14,609 nucleotides of DNA, from the NCBI GenBank assembly GCA_949427775.1, contig CASQEL010000017.1, forward strand, positions 1 to 14,609, read 5' to 3'. Within the stretch, counting starts at the first letter, position 1, and each line of letters opens with the position of its first letter. Under the pieces are notes generated by a model, which saw only the letters and a list, made by a program, of their open reading frames with translations, did not search any database and was not told where the DNA came from. The DNA is from an uncultured Desulfovibrionaceae bacterium (GTDB taxonomy: Bacteria > Desulfobacterota > Desulfovibrionia > Desulfovibrionales > Desulfovibrionaceae). A program made the translations under genes and the position numbers. Below, one piece after another: positions 6,179-13,724 of this stretch.

Positions 6179-6783
6179 GCATGTCCGAGCCGTGTATCGG
6201 CGTTCTCGCCCTTCAGGGCGCGTTCCGCGAACATCGCCGGGCGCTGGAACGTTGCGGCGCGCGGACTGTGGAAGTGCGGCGCGCGGATCAACTGAATCAG
6301 ATCGCGGGACTGGTGATCCCCGGCGGCGAGAGCACCACCATCGGCAAGCTGCTGGCTGACTGGAACCTGCTGGAACCGCTCCGGGAGCGCAGCCGCGGCG
6401 GCATGCCCGTCTACGGCAGTTGCGCGGGGCTGATCCTGTTGTGCACGGATATTGAAAATTCCGATCAGCCCCGGCTGGGACTGCTGGACGCCACCGTGCG
6501 CCGCAACGCCTTCGGACGGCAGCGCGACAGTTTCGAGGCCGATCTGCCCCTGCCTGAAGTGGGAACGGAACCGTTCCACGCCGTGTTCATCCGCGCCCCC
6601 GTGCTGCTGCGCACCGGACCCGACGTCCGTGTGCTGGCCGATGTGGACGGCCGCCCTGTGGCCGTGCGCCAGGGCACGCTGCTGGCTACGTCCTTTCATC
6701 CGGAACTGACCGAGGATCTGCGCCTGCACGACTACTTTCTGGACATGGTACGCGAAACCCCAACCCGTGGTCAGCCGTCATAA
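6172..6783 (+). CDS. pdxT: Pyridoxal 5'-phosphate synthase, glutaminase subunit PdxT
   Basis: This 203-aa class I glutamine amidotransferase supplies ammonia from glutamine to PdxS. Family blocks are IGVLALQGAFREH (9-21), PGGESTTIGKL (50-60), the nucleophile motif YGSCAGL with Cys84, FIRAP (139-143) and SFHPEL with His176 and Glu178, completing the Cys-His-Glu triad. The GTG at 6172 has AGGAG at 5-nt spacing and overlaps the pdxS stop; an ATG three codons later (6181) is an alternative that changes only the first three residues. Tight overlap with pdxS implies translational coupling and balanced subunit synthesis. Confidence 0.97.
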   Translation: MVGMSEPCIGVLALQGAFREHRRALERCGARTVEVRRADQLNQIAGLVIPGGESTTIGKLLADWNLLEPLRERSRGGMPVYGSCAGLILLCTDIENSDQPRLGLLDATVRRNAFGRQRDSFEADLPLPEVGTEPFHAVFIRAPVLLRTGPDVRVLADVDGRPVAVRQGTLLATSFHPELTEDLRLHDYFLDMVRETPTRGQPS

Positions 6784-6795
6784 CCACGCGGACTT

Positions 6796-6821
6796 TCGGG
6801 AGGGGCGGGAGCCCCTCCCGA
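6796..6821 (+). terminator. Terminator-like hairpin after pdxT
   Basis: An 11-bp perfect stem (6796-6806 with 6811-6821, TCGGGAGGGGC arm) and a GGGA tetraloop lie 12 nt after the pdxT stop. Only CGTTTCGG follows, so the T-tract is poor, but position and stability fit the end of the pdxST transcript. Confidence 0.6.
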
Positions 6822-7281
6822 CGTTTCGGACGGGAAAACATTCTTCCTCCGCGCATCTCCGGCGCCCCGCGTCCGCCCGCTCCGGGCAACGCGCGGCCCT
6901 CCTTTCTTTCCGCGCATTTTCGACGTCGCCATGCCCGCGCTCCACAACGCGCTCTTCCGTTGTATGGCATCCTGATGCCGAACACCGGCAGCCACGTCGC
7001 CGCATACGCCCGCCGAATACCGACGGGATACGAAAGAGAACCGCCGCTGTTTCCCGCACCGGATCTTCTGTTGCGTGACGCGGCATTGCCCACACAACAC
7101 GCTCCGCTGTCCCGCCCCCTTTTCCGACACGACTCCGCGGGCAGAATGCGCCCGCCCGGGGCCACTCTTTCGACCGGAGCGCTCCGGGGCGTTCTTCAGT
7201 CTGAAAATATTTATCATAATATGCTTATATTAAATAATATTTATTCGCGGACTTCGCTTTCGGCCTTCCTCATGCGACGCA
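6822..7281. other. Gene-free interval between pdxT and the helicase gene
   Basis: No convincing coding region was found. Open frames in both directions here have Arg/Pro/Ser-rich, low-complexity translations, and the longest reverse one would run through the pdxT terminator. Visible structure is limited to a perfect 14-bp palindrome CCGGAGCGCTCCGG (7174-7187) and an AT-rich tract (about 7204-7246) containing repeated AATATT blocks, in sharp contrast to the GC-rich DNA to its left. The AT tract could act as an UP element or a binding region for the downstream promoter. Confidence 0.5.
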
Positions 7282-7310
7282 TTGCCTAGATGAAGTATAT
7301 ATGCTATATA
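7282..7310 (+). promoter_or_regulatory. Predicted promoter of the DEAD-box helicase gene
   Basis: TTGCCT (7282-7287), a 17-nt spacer and TATATA (7305-7310) preceded by TGC (extended -10) form a good sigma70-type promoter about 50 nt before the ATG. An AT-rich tract lies 35-75 nt upstream of the -35 box. The preceding TCATGCGA resembles the end of the TIR elements elsewhere in this window. Confidence 0.55.
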
Positions 7311-7360
7311 ATTACAGTGCCGTTCAACGGCGCGCACTTCCCATATGAAGGACATCTTCC

Positions 7361-8938
7361 ATGACGCACGATACCCAGCCGGACGGTGGCGCGCAGCCGT
7401 CGGAGCCTGAGGCTGTTTCCCCTCTCGAAAGCGATGGCGTTGCGCATCGCGCAGCCCCCGCGGAAAACATTTCCGTAACCGAGCCTGAAGACGCATTGCC
7501 CGGCGTCACCCTGGGCAAGCTCCCTCAATCCATGCAGGACGCCTGCGGCAGATCCGGATGGACGGAGCTCATGCCCGTACAGTCCCTGGCGCTGCCCTAT
7601 CTGCTGGCGCGACGCGATCTCATGGTCCAGTCCCGCACGGGCAGCGGCAAAACCGGCGCCTATCTTCTGCCGCTGGTGCAGCAACTTTCCTCCGGCCGTT
7701 CCGCCGTGCAGGCTCTGGTGCTGGTGCCCACCCGCGAATTGGCCGTACAGGTGGAACGCGAAGCCGCCACGCTTTTTGAAGGCACGGGACTCGCAGCGGC
7801 CGCCGTATACGGCGGCGTGGGCTACGGCCGCCAGATGGAGGCTCTGCGCGGCGGCGTCCAACTGGTGGTGGGCACGCCCGGCCGGGTGCTCGATCACCTG
7901 CTGCGCCGCACGCTGACCCTGGACGCCCTGCGCATGCTGGTATTCGACGAGGCCGATCGCATGCTGTCCATCGGCTTTTACCCCGACATGAAGGAAGTGC
8001 AGCGCTATCTGCCCAAAAAACGCATTCCCACCTGTCTGTTCTCCGCCACCTATCCGCCCCATGTGCTGCATCTGGCCGGAGAATTTCTCACCGCTCCGTC
8101 CATGCTTTCGCTGTCCCACACGCAGGTGCATGTGGCTGAAGTGCAGCACCTGTATTGCGAATGCAAACCCATGGACAAGGACAGGACGCTGGTGCGCCTG
8201 CTGGAAACGGAAAATCCGTCTTCCGCCATCATTTTTTGCAATACCAAGGCCAACGTGCACTATGTGACCGAGGTGCTCAAGGGCTTCGGATACAACGCCG
8301 ACGAACTTTCCGCGGATTTGTCCCAGTCCCGCCGCGAAGAAGTGCTGGGCCGGGTGCGCGAAGGTGAAGTGCGTTTTCTGGTGGCTACGGACGTGGCCGC
8401 GCGCGGCATAGATATTCCCGAACTCTCCCATGTTTTCCTGTATGAACCGCCGGAAGACCACGAATCCTACATCCACCGCGCCGGACGCACAGGCCGCGCC
8501 GGGGCCGCGGGCACGGTCATCTCGCTGGTGGACGTCATGCAGAAAATGGAGCTGGAGCGTATCGCCCGTCACTACAAAATACGGCTCCTGCATCGGGAAA
8601 ATCCCACGGATGAAGATGTGTCCCGCGTGGTTTCCCAACGGCTCACAACCCTGCTGGAAGCCCGCTATCGCCGCCTGACCGGACTCCAGCGCGAACGCGT
8701 GCAGCGTTTTACCGCCTTTGGCCGCGTGCTGGCCCTGCCGGAAGAGGGCGAAGAAGACCAAAGCCGGCTTTTGAGCATGCTGCTGGACGACTGCTATCAG
8801 CAAAGTCTGTGCACGCCCCCGCCGCGCCCCCAGGGAACATCCCGCTCCCGAACCGGGGACGCGCCGCAGGGCAAAGGCAAACGCCGCAAACGTTCACGCG
8901 GACGCAGAGACGGAGGCTCTGCGGGAGGACGGCAGTGA
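7361..8938 (+). CDS. DEAD-box ATP-dependent RNA helicase
   Basis: The 525-aa protein has every core helicase motif: Q-motif region (about 66-76), Walker A RTGSGKT (92-98), PTREL (123-127), TPGR (172-175), DEAD (196-199), SAT (228-230), the motif IV region IIFCNTK (290-296), ATDVAARGID (342-351) and HRAGRTGR (372-379). A low-complexity N-terminal extension (1-50) and a basic C-terminal tail (GKGKRRKRSRGRR) flank the core, typical of RhlE/CsdA-like enzymes that unwind rRNA or mRNA structure during ribosome assembly or cold adaptation. The specific paralogue cannot be assigned. GAAGGA lies 8 nt before the ATG. The stop overlaps the next gene by 4 nt (GTGA). Confidence 0.96.
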   Translation: MTHDTQPDGGAQPSEPEAVSPLESDGVAHRAAPAENISVTEPEDALPGVTLGKLPQSMQDACGRSGWTELMPVQSLALPYLLARRDLMVQSRTGSGKTGAYLLPLVQQLSSGRSAVQALVLVPTRELAVQVEREAATLFEGTGLAAAAVYGGVGYGRQMEALRGGVQLVVGTPGRVLDHLLRRTLTLDALRMLVFDEADRMLSIGFYPDMKEVQRYLPKKRIPTCLFSATYPPHVLHLAGEFLTAPSMLSLSHTQVHVAEVQHLYCECKPMDKDRTLVRLLETENPSSAIIFCNTKANVHYVTEVLKGFGYNADELSADLSQSRREEVLGRVREGEVRFLVATDVAARGIDIPELSHVFLYEPPEDHESYIHRAGRTGRAGAAGTVISLVDVMQKMELERIARHYKIRLLHRENPTDEDVSRVVSQRLTTLLEARYRRLTGLQRERVQRFTAFGRVLALPEEGEEDQSRLLSMLLDDCYQQSLCTPPPRPQGTSRSRTGDAPQGKGKRRKRSRGRRDGGSAGGRQ

Positions 8939-9390
8939 CCTCCAGCCCCTATTCCACGGAGGAAGTGCTGGACAACTTTGACGCGCTGCTGCGGGATGCC
9001 GTATTTCCCAAGGAACTGCATTTGCTGGGGGTGGGCAGATTCAGCTTTCTGCGTCGACGTCAGATGCTGCTGGAACTGCGCGCTCTGTACATCGGCTTGT
9101 GGCGTCTGGCGCTGATGCGTTCGTTTCCCACGGCATACCAGGAAATTTTCGATGCCTTTCTGGCCCGGTATGCAAAACGGCATCCGGACAAGGACAGCGC
9201 CCGCCTGCTGGCCCGAGCTCTCGAATATATCGACATGCTGCAACACAGGGGCGACAAGGATTTTATGGAAGTGAGCCGACATCTGGCATCCTTTCTCCAA
9301 CTGAATGAAGATGCGGGCCAGGCGCTGGCTCTGCGCCTGGCCCTGGCCTTGCGCTCTTCGTATACATTTATCTTTGACCGGCTGATTTAG
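8935..9390 (+). CDS. Conserved-looking hypothetical protein coupled to the helicase
   Basis: I do not recognise this 151-aa protein. It is predicted to be helical, with many Leu, Arg and Ala residues, and shows no signal peptide, Cys cluster or clear membrane span. The GTG at 8935 is chosen because it overlaps the helicase stop in GTGA and follows GGGAGGA at 5-nt spacing; the frame is open further upstream but that part lies inside the helicase gene. Four-nucleotide overlap suggests translational coupling and perhaps function with the helicase, for example as an accessory or RNA-associated factor. That is inference from position only. Confidence 0.8.
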   Translation: MTSSPYSTEEVLDNFDALLRDAVFPKELHLLGVGRFSFLRRRQMLLELRALYIGLWRLALMRSFPTAYQEIFDAFLARYAKRHPDKDSARLLARALEYIDMLQHRGDKDFMEVSRHLASFLQLNEDAGQALALRLALALRSSYTFIFDRLI

Positions 9391-9544
9391 GGCATTTTTT
9401 CCCTGCAACGCCGTCCGCGAAAAGCCGAAGTTTTTCAGTCGGCAAGGCGCAAGGCCAACATCGGGCGAAGCTGTATCGAGCCTGCCGCGAGGTCAATGTC
9501 GGCCCTGCAACACCGCGGGATGAACATCGGAACGAACAACCATT

Positions 9545-10492
9545 ATGCTGCTTGCACATTCTCCGGTCGATCTTTTCCCCGCTCTGAACGCGCACGACGT
9601 CTGCGCCACCATCGGCAACTTCGACGGCGTTCATATCGGGCATCGGGTGCTCATCGCCCGCACGCGCTACATGGCCGCGCGCCGCAACATGCTCAACATG
9701 GTCGTGACCTTCTGGCCGCATCCGCTGAGCGTTCTGGCCGGTCGCCATACGCCGCCGCAACTCACCACCCGCGAACAGCGCCGCCTGCTGCTGGAACGCC
9801 TGGGGGTGAACATCCTGCTGGAGCTGCCGTTCACTCGGGAACTGGCCGCCTGCACGCCGGAAACGTTTCTGCGGGAACTCCTGGTGCCCATGGGACTCGC
9901 GGAACTGGTGATAGGCTATGACTTCTCGCTGGGCAAAGGCCGGGCGGGCAACTATGATGTTCTGAAAGCCCTGGGCGAGCGGCTGGGGTTCGGCGTGGAG
10001 CAGGTGCCGCCCGTCATCGTCAACGGCGCGGTGGTCAGTTCGACCCGCGTGCGGGATCTGCTCCAGAAAGGCGACGTCTGGGAATTGCGTCCCCTGCTGG
10101 GACGTTTCCACTTCCTGAGCGGCGCGATCATCCACGGCTACGGCCGCGGCGAAGGGTTGGGGTTTCCCACCGCCAACCTGGAAGTTCCGGACGTGCTGCT
10201 CCCCCGCCGGGGCGTCTATGCCGCCTGGGCCGACTGCGGCGACGCGATCCGGCCCGCCGTGACCAATATCGGCGTCAATCCCACATTCGGCAACGATCGC
10301 GTGTCCGTGGAGTCGTTTTTGCCGGATACGGACATCAACCTCTACAATCGACAGATAAACCTGCACTTTGTCCAGCGTCTGCGCGATGAGCAGCGTTTTG
10401 CCTCAGTGGAGGAACTCAAGGCCCGTATCGCCCGGGACGTGGATCTGGCCCGGCGCATTCTTGCCTCGCCCGAGGCCGCGCTCAAACGCTGA
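9545..10492 (+). CDS. ribF: Bifunctional riboflavin kinase / FAD synthetase
   Basis: The 315-aa protein has typical RibF length and architecture. The N-terminal FMN adenylyltransferase domain shows GNFDGVHIGH (24-33) and SSTRVRDLL (165-173). The C-terminal riboflavin kinase domain shows GFPTANL (206-212), VTNIGVNPTFG (239-249) and VESFL (255-259, with the catalytic Glu region). It phosphorylates riboflavin to FMN and adenylates FMN to FAD in the cytosol. The ATG at 9545 has only a weak, distant GGAA upstream. It lies 154 nt after the helicase-coupled gene, in which I see no FMN riboswitch. It converges on the activase gene, with 59 nt between the stops. Confidence 0.97.
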   Translation: MLLAHSPVDLFPALNAHDVCATIGNFDGVHIGHRVLIARTRYMAARRNMLNMVVTFWPHPLSVLAGRHTPPQLTTREQRRLLLERLGVNILLELPFTRELAACTPETFLRELLVPMGLAELVIGYDFSLGKGRAGNYDVLKALGERLGFGVEQVPPVIVNGAVVSSTRVRDLLQKGDVWELRPLLGRFHFLSGAIIHGYGRGEGLGFPTANLEVPDVLLPRRGVYAAWADCGDAIRPAVTNIGVNPTFGNDRVSVESFLPDTDINLYNRQINLHFVQRLRDEQRFASVEELKARIARDVDLARRILASPEAALKR

Positions 10493-10551
10493 TCCCCCTT
10501 TCCCGCCGCGAAACAAACCGGGGTTCCAAAAAACGGAGTCGCAGGGAAAAC

Positions 10552-11517
10552 TCAATGCTTCAGGACGCGCGCCCGCGCCCCTCCCAAATCCGCATGCGCC
10601 GCCAACGCCTCCACACGGGCCAGTTCTTCGGCGGTGTGACACGCCGTCCCGTCCAGCGGGTATCTCCGTCCCAGTTGCGCATACTTGCGCAGGCCGTACA
10701 GGTGATACGGCAACACATCCACGCCGGTGATCGCTCCGCCCCGGGCGCGAAGAGATTTGACCAGCGCAAAGATGGCCTCAAGATTGGCGGCGTCGTCATT
10801 GCAACCGGGAACAAGGGGAACGCGAATCTGAACCTTCCTGCCTTCCCCCAGCAACCAGTCGAGATTTTTTAAAATACGACTGTTGCCCGCGCCGGTCAGG
10901 CGGGTATGCGCGGCATCGTCCATGTGCTTGATGTCGTATAAAAACAGATCCGTCAGCGGAGCCAACGTCTCCAGTGCCGCCGGGGCGACCTCTCCGCAGG
11001 TTTCCAGAGCGGTGTGGATGCCCTCCTCCCGGCACTCCCGCAGAATGCCCGCCGCGAAGGCCGGTTGCAATGCGGCCTCGCCCCCGCTCAGCGTGACGCC
11101 TCCTCCGGAACTGCGGTAAAACATGCTGTCCTGCAGGACGACATCCACCACCTCCCGTACGGTCATCCGCCGCCCTGTCAGAGACAGCGCGCCCGCCGGG
11201 CAGACATCGACGCAGGCGCCGCAGGCCCGGCAACGCGGATCCCGTTCCAGATGATGCGACGAAGAGCCGTCCGGACCGGAGGGCGTCATCCGATGCAGCC
11301 CTTCAGGGCAGACCCGCGCGCAACCGCCGCAGGAACGGCAGGACTCGGGAGAAAACAATAGTTCCACCCGCATATCCTGACTCTCCGGATTGGAGCACCA
11401 CAGGCAACGCAACGGGCACCCCTTGAGAAAAACCAGGGTTCTGGTGCCGGGACCGTCATGCAGGGAATATTTCTGGATATTGAAGACGATGCCGGACAAG
11501 GATCGCGAGTCGTTCAT
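10552..11517 (-). CDS. Glycyl-radical enzyme activating enzyme (radical SAM)
   Basis: This 321-aa protein belongs to the pyruvate formate-lyase activating enzyme family. It uses SAM and a [4Fe-4S] cluster to make the glycyl radical on a partner enzyme. CPLRCLWC (Cys34, 38, 41) is the radical SAM motif. Between it and the rest of the barrel is a two-cluster ferredoxin insert: CRSCGGCARVC (60-70) and CRACGACVDVC (96-106). Family blocks GGGVTLSGGE (138-147), YDIKHMD (194-200) and RVPLVPGCND (232-241) follow. The insert is typical of activases for choline lyase, hydroxyphenylacetate decarboxylase or isethionate lyase rather than PFL itself. No glycyl-radical enzyme gene is present in the window, so the partner is unknown. 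The ATG at 11517 is preferred (GGGGAA upstream) over an in-frame codon at 11556. Confidence 0.93.
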   Translation of the reverse strand: MNDSRSLSGIVFNIQKYSLHDGPGTRTLVFLKGCPLRCLWCSNPESQDMRVELLFSPESCRSCGGCARVCPEGLHRMTPSGPDGSSSHHLERDPRCRACGACVDVCPAGALSLTGRRMTVREVVDVVLQDSMFYRSSGGGVTLSGGEAALQPAFAAGILRECREEGIHTALETCGEVAPAALETLAPLTDLFLYDIKHMDDAAHTRLTGAGNSRILKNLDWLLGEGRKVQIRVPLVPGCNDDAANLEAIFALVKSLRARGGAITGVDVLPYHLYGLRKYAQLGRRYPLDGTACHTAEELARVEALAAHADLGGARARVLKH

Positions 11518-11904
11518 GGCGGTTCCCCGGAAAAGCAGGAGCAGAGCGCGCGTCATGCGAAGGAGCGCATGTTCCGCAATCGTGACGCCGCTCCGCCCTC
11601 AGAAACTGTCAACGCTGTGTTTTTTGCCCACCCGCCGCGTCAGATTGCGCGCGTTTTTCGGCCGAAGACCACAGGAACGCGCTCTCCGCACAAGACGCGC
11701 ATCTTCCTTGCGGGCAAACAACGCTTCTCCTGTGCCAACAAACCTTGGCACTACATGTCCGGAACCGTTTCCGATGTCAAGATTTTCAGGGCCGGCCCTC
11801 AGTAAGAAATGATGCTTGCATAAGCCGCACCAGCATGGCATTAATTTCTTTATGCAAATTTCGTTCAATTTCTTTTCAAACCCCGCCCGCCGAGACCGTG
11901 AATA
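11518..11904. other. Intergenic region between the activase and the small orphan gene
   Basis: No reliable gene is seen. An 89-codon reverse frame (11599-11868) lacks family features. The interval holds a 6-6-6 palindrome CATGCG/CGCATG (11554-11571) 37 nt upstream of the activase start, a possible operator. An inverted repeat TTGCATAA/TTATGCAA (11816-11823 with 11850-11857) lies 48-89 nt before the small gene. Direct AATTTCTT copies occur near 11844-11851 and 11867-11874. The right half is markedly more AT-rich than the flanking genes. Confidence 0.45.
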
Positions 11905-12345
11905 ATGGACAGAAAACCGGAATCAAGAAAATTCAACACAAAATACCGAGTTCTTCGAGCTTGCGAATACACTGCTCTCAGAGATGATCTTGAGAGGAAA
12001 TCCAATCAGGTTATCTACACCGGCAACCCGAAACACAAGAAAAATCCGGGAAATTTCGGGCTTACGCCCCCGTCTGATCCCAGGCCGAATACCAGTTTGT
12101 GTGATAATGCGAGGATATTCCGCAAGGAGGAGGCGGAAGAACTTTTAAAAAAAGCTTTTCGGCTGGGGCTGATTGACAGACGCACCCCGCCGGGGGAATG
12201 GCCAAAGGCTGTCTGGATAGTTCATGACGGTATCGTTTTGCAGGCAATGTATGAAAATCAGCCCGGGTACTACCACGGCTTTCCCCTCTCGGGAAATGAG
12301 CCACTCTGGAAAGAGATGATGCAGGCATGGAAAGACAGGCAGTGA
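11905..12345 (+). CDS. Small hypothetical protein, soluble, function unknown
   Basis: This 146-aa protein is basic at its N-terminus (MDRKPESRKFNTKYR), with a central GNPKHKKNPGNFGLTPP segment and a helical DNARIFRKEEAEELLKKAFRLGLI segment. Its C-terminus is rich in Trp and Tyr (WPKAVWIVHDGIVLQAMYE, YYHGFPLSGNEPLW). I recall similar small proteins with the KHK-N-G pattern and a C-terminal YHG-P motif, but cannot name a function. Lower GC than the neighbouring genes and its isolation between oppositely transcribed genes suggest horizontal acquisition. No good Shine-Dalgarno precedes the ATG. No adjacent antitoxin-like frame was found, so a toxin role is not supported. Confidence 0.75.
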   Translation: MDRKPESRKFNTKYRVLRACEYTALRDDLERKSNQVIYTGNPKHKKNPGNFGLTPPSDPRPNTSLCDNARIFRKEEAEELLKKAFRLGLIDRRTPPGEWPKAVWIVHDGIVLQAMYENQPGYYHGFPLSGNEPLWKEMMQAWKDRQ

Positions 12346-12511
12346 ATTTTGCAATTGAATGCGAATGGCTGGGGCATGACCGACATTTCGGAGGCTTTAC
12401 GGCGCGTTGGGCAATCAAACATCGGCGGCGGCATCCGTCGGGCTGTCCGCCTCCGGACAGGCCGGGGAAACATTCGCCGTCGTCCGTTGCATGCGTTTGA
12501 AAAAATACAGG

Positions 12512-13669
12512 CTATGCGCCGCCGGAGCCTTTCCAGCGTTCGTAGGCCCTCAGCAGATCATCCACATGACGGGGCAGGATAGTTTCCTGAGCGTGATGCG
12601 TCCTTACGGCTTTCCGTCCATTGCGGCACAGGGCCTCCCGCGTCTGCCTGTCATCCAGGGCATGATGAAGAAGACGAACCTGCTCTTCCGTGCTGTCCGG
12701 CCACGTCAGCATGGTTTTGCCGGGAATGAGGACCCTTGTTCCCGGTGTGGATGACGGGCGCGCCAGGAGAAGCGCCCCGCAGCTCAGCGCCTCCATAAGT
12801 TCTCGCATGCGGCTGCGCGGAGAGGGACAAACATGCACTGTGGACGCGGCCAGCATGTCTCTGTATTCAGCCCGGCCGGACACGCCCCGCAGGTGCAGTC
12901 TGCCGGGGCAGGCGCGGGCAAGCTCCGCGAACACGCCGGGGGGCGTACCGGCACAGTCGCACCCGGCAAGCAGAACATGGCAGTCGGGGCGTTGCCGCAG
13001 CAAAAGGGCTACAGCGAGAGATATGTCCGTTTCAGACAAGCCTTTCCCGTCGATGGACACCAGTTCTTCCCTCTCCCGCGAAAACACACGCCCGTCACAG
13101 AGAAAGGGAGCGGCGCTTTCCGGCCGGAAAAAGTCGGTATCCACAAAAGGCGACGTCATGCCGACAACGGGCCGCAAAAAATCGGGAATGCCCCGCGGAT
13201 CACCGGAAAGCGCAAAGACGGCCTGCCCGTGAAACAGGGCCATGCTTCGGGTCAGAAAGGCGAACGCGCTTTTTTCGTCATCCTCTTCCGGTACATGCCT
13301 GTCCAGGTCCAGATACGCCGCCCGAAACGAATTGGGGAAAACGTCTTTCAGAAAAAGACTCTCCCCACACCCGGCGGTAAAAAGCGTCACATCCGGCTCG
13401 TATCCGGATTGTTTGAGCTGCGTGAACGCGCCTCGCGCCTCGCGTCCGGCATTGACGGCCCGGGTCCATTGGCGGATAAATTCGTCTTTTCCCTTCGGCG
13501 CGCGTTCATGCGCAGTCTTAAGCAGGATGCGGCGAACCCCCGCTATGGAGAAATCGCGCCGTCCATAGCTGGAGGCGAAAAGGACAGTATGCTCCGGCCG
13601 GGCGGCAAGGTACCCGGCCAATGCCTCGAACTGACCGGGAAAACTGTTGTTGCAGAACAGAATACGCAT
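12512..13669 (-). CDS. Glycosyltransferase, GT4-type with FPGQF N-terminal domain
   Basis: The 385-aa protein starts MRILFCNNSFPGQFEALAGYLA and contains PDVTLFTAGCGESLFLKDVFP (92-112), both typical of the Glyco_trans_4_3 N-terminal domain of GT-B glycosyltransferases. The C-terminal donor-binding half includes CPSPRSRMRELMEALSCGALLLA (281-303). The family transfers sugars from nucleotide donors; acceptor and sugar cannot be read here. AGGG is about 6 nt before the ATG. It lies 55 nt downstream of an RTX protein gene on the same strand, with a 13-bp hairpin between. It may modify that protein, or may belong to a surface-glycan locus continuing outside the window. The HWQ-type middle motif of better-known members is not obvious. 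Confidence 0.85.
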   Translation of the reverse strand: MRILFCNNSFPGQFEALAGYLAARPEHTVLFASSYGRRDFSIAGVRRILLKTAHERAPKGKDEFIRQWTRAVNAGREARGAFTQLKQSGYEPDVTLFTAGCGESLFLKDVFPNSFRAAYLDLDRHVPEEDDEKSAFAFLTRSMALFHGQAVFALSGDPRGIPDFLRPVVGMTSPFVDTDFFRPESAAPFLCDGRVFSREREELVSIDGKGLSETDISLAVALLLRQRPDCHVLLAGCDCAGTPPGVFAELARACPGRLHLRGVSGRAEYRDMLAASTVHVCPSPRSRMRELMEALSCGALLLARPSSTPGTRVLIPGKTMLTWPDSTEEQVRLLHHALDDRQTREALCRNGRKAVRTHHAQETILPRHVDDLLRAYERWKGSGGA

Positions 13670-13681
13670 GGCGACCCTGAA

Positions 13682-13712
13682 GGGAGGGGGCGGCGTGAAG
13701 CCGCCCCCTCCC
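13682..13712 (-). terminator. Strong intergenic hairpin between RTX gene and glycosyltransferase gene
   Basis: A 13-bp perfect stem (13682-13694 with 13700-13712, GGGAGGGGGCGGC arm) with a 5-nt loop starts 12 nt after the RTX stop codon on the minus strand. No T-tract follows, and the glycosyltransferase start lies 12 nt further. It could reduce read-through or protect the upstream mRNA 3' end, adjusting the ratio of the two products. Confidence 0.5.
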
Positions 13713-13724
13713 CGATGTTGCAGG

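Noticed and set aside
6771..7217. Reverse and forward open frames in the pdxT-helicase gap
   Set aside because: Arg/Gly/Pro/Ser-rich composition, no Shine-Dalgarno support, and the reverse frame would read through the pdxT terminator hairpin.
7304..8803. 499-codon reverse open frame across the helicase gene
   Set aside because: It lies antisense to a helicase with all motifs intact, is His/Gly/Gln-rich with no recognisable domain, and is the expected mirror of a GC-rich codon pattern.
9391..9544. FMN riboswitch upstream of ribF
   Set aside because: The conserved RFN-element blocks are not visible and the interval is short for one.
11599..11868. 89-codon reverse frame with CWCGLC near its start
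   Set aside because: No ribosome binding site or family resemblance; the cysteine cluster alone is not enough.
11905..12345. Toxin-antitoxin module
   Set aside because: Only one small gene is present; no partner frame with start signals lies beside it.
12443..12460. Terminator between the converging small gene and glycosyltransferase gene
   Set aside because: The CTGTCCG/CGGACAG hairpin has only 7 bp and no T-tract on either strand.
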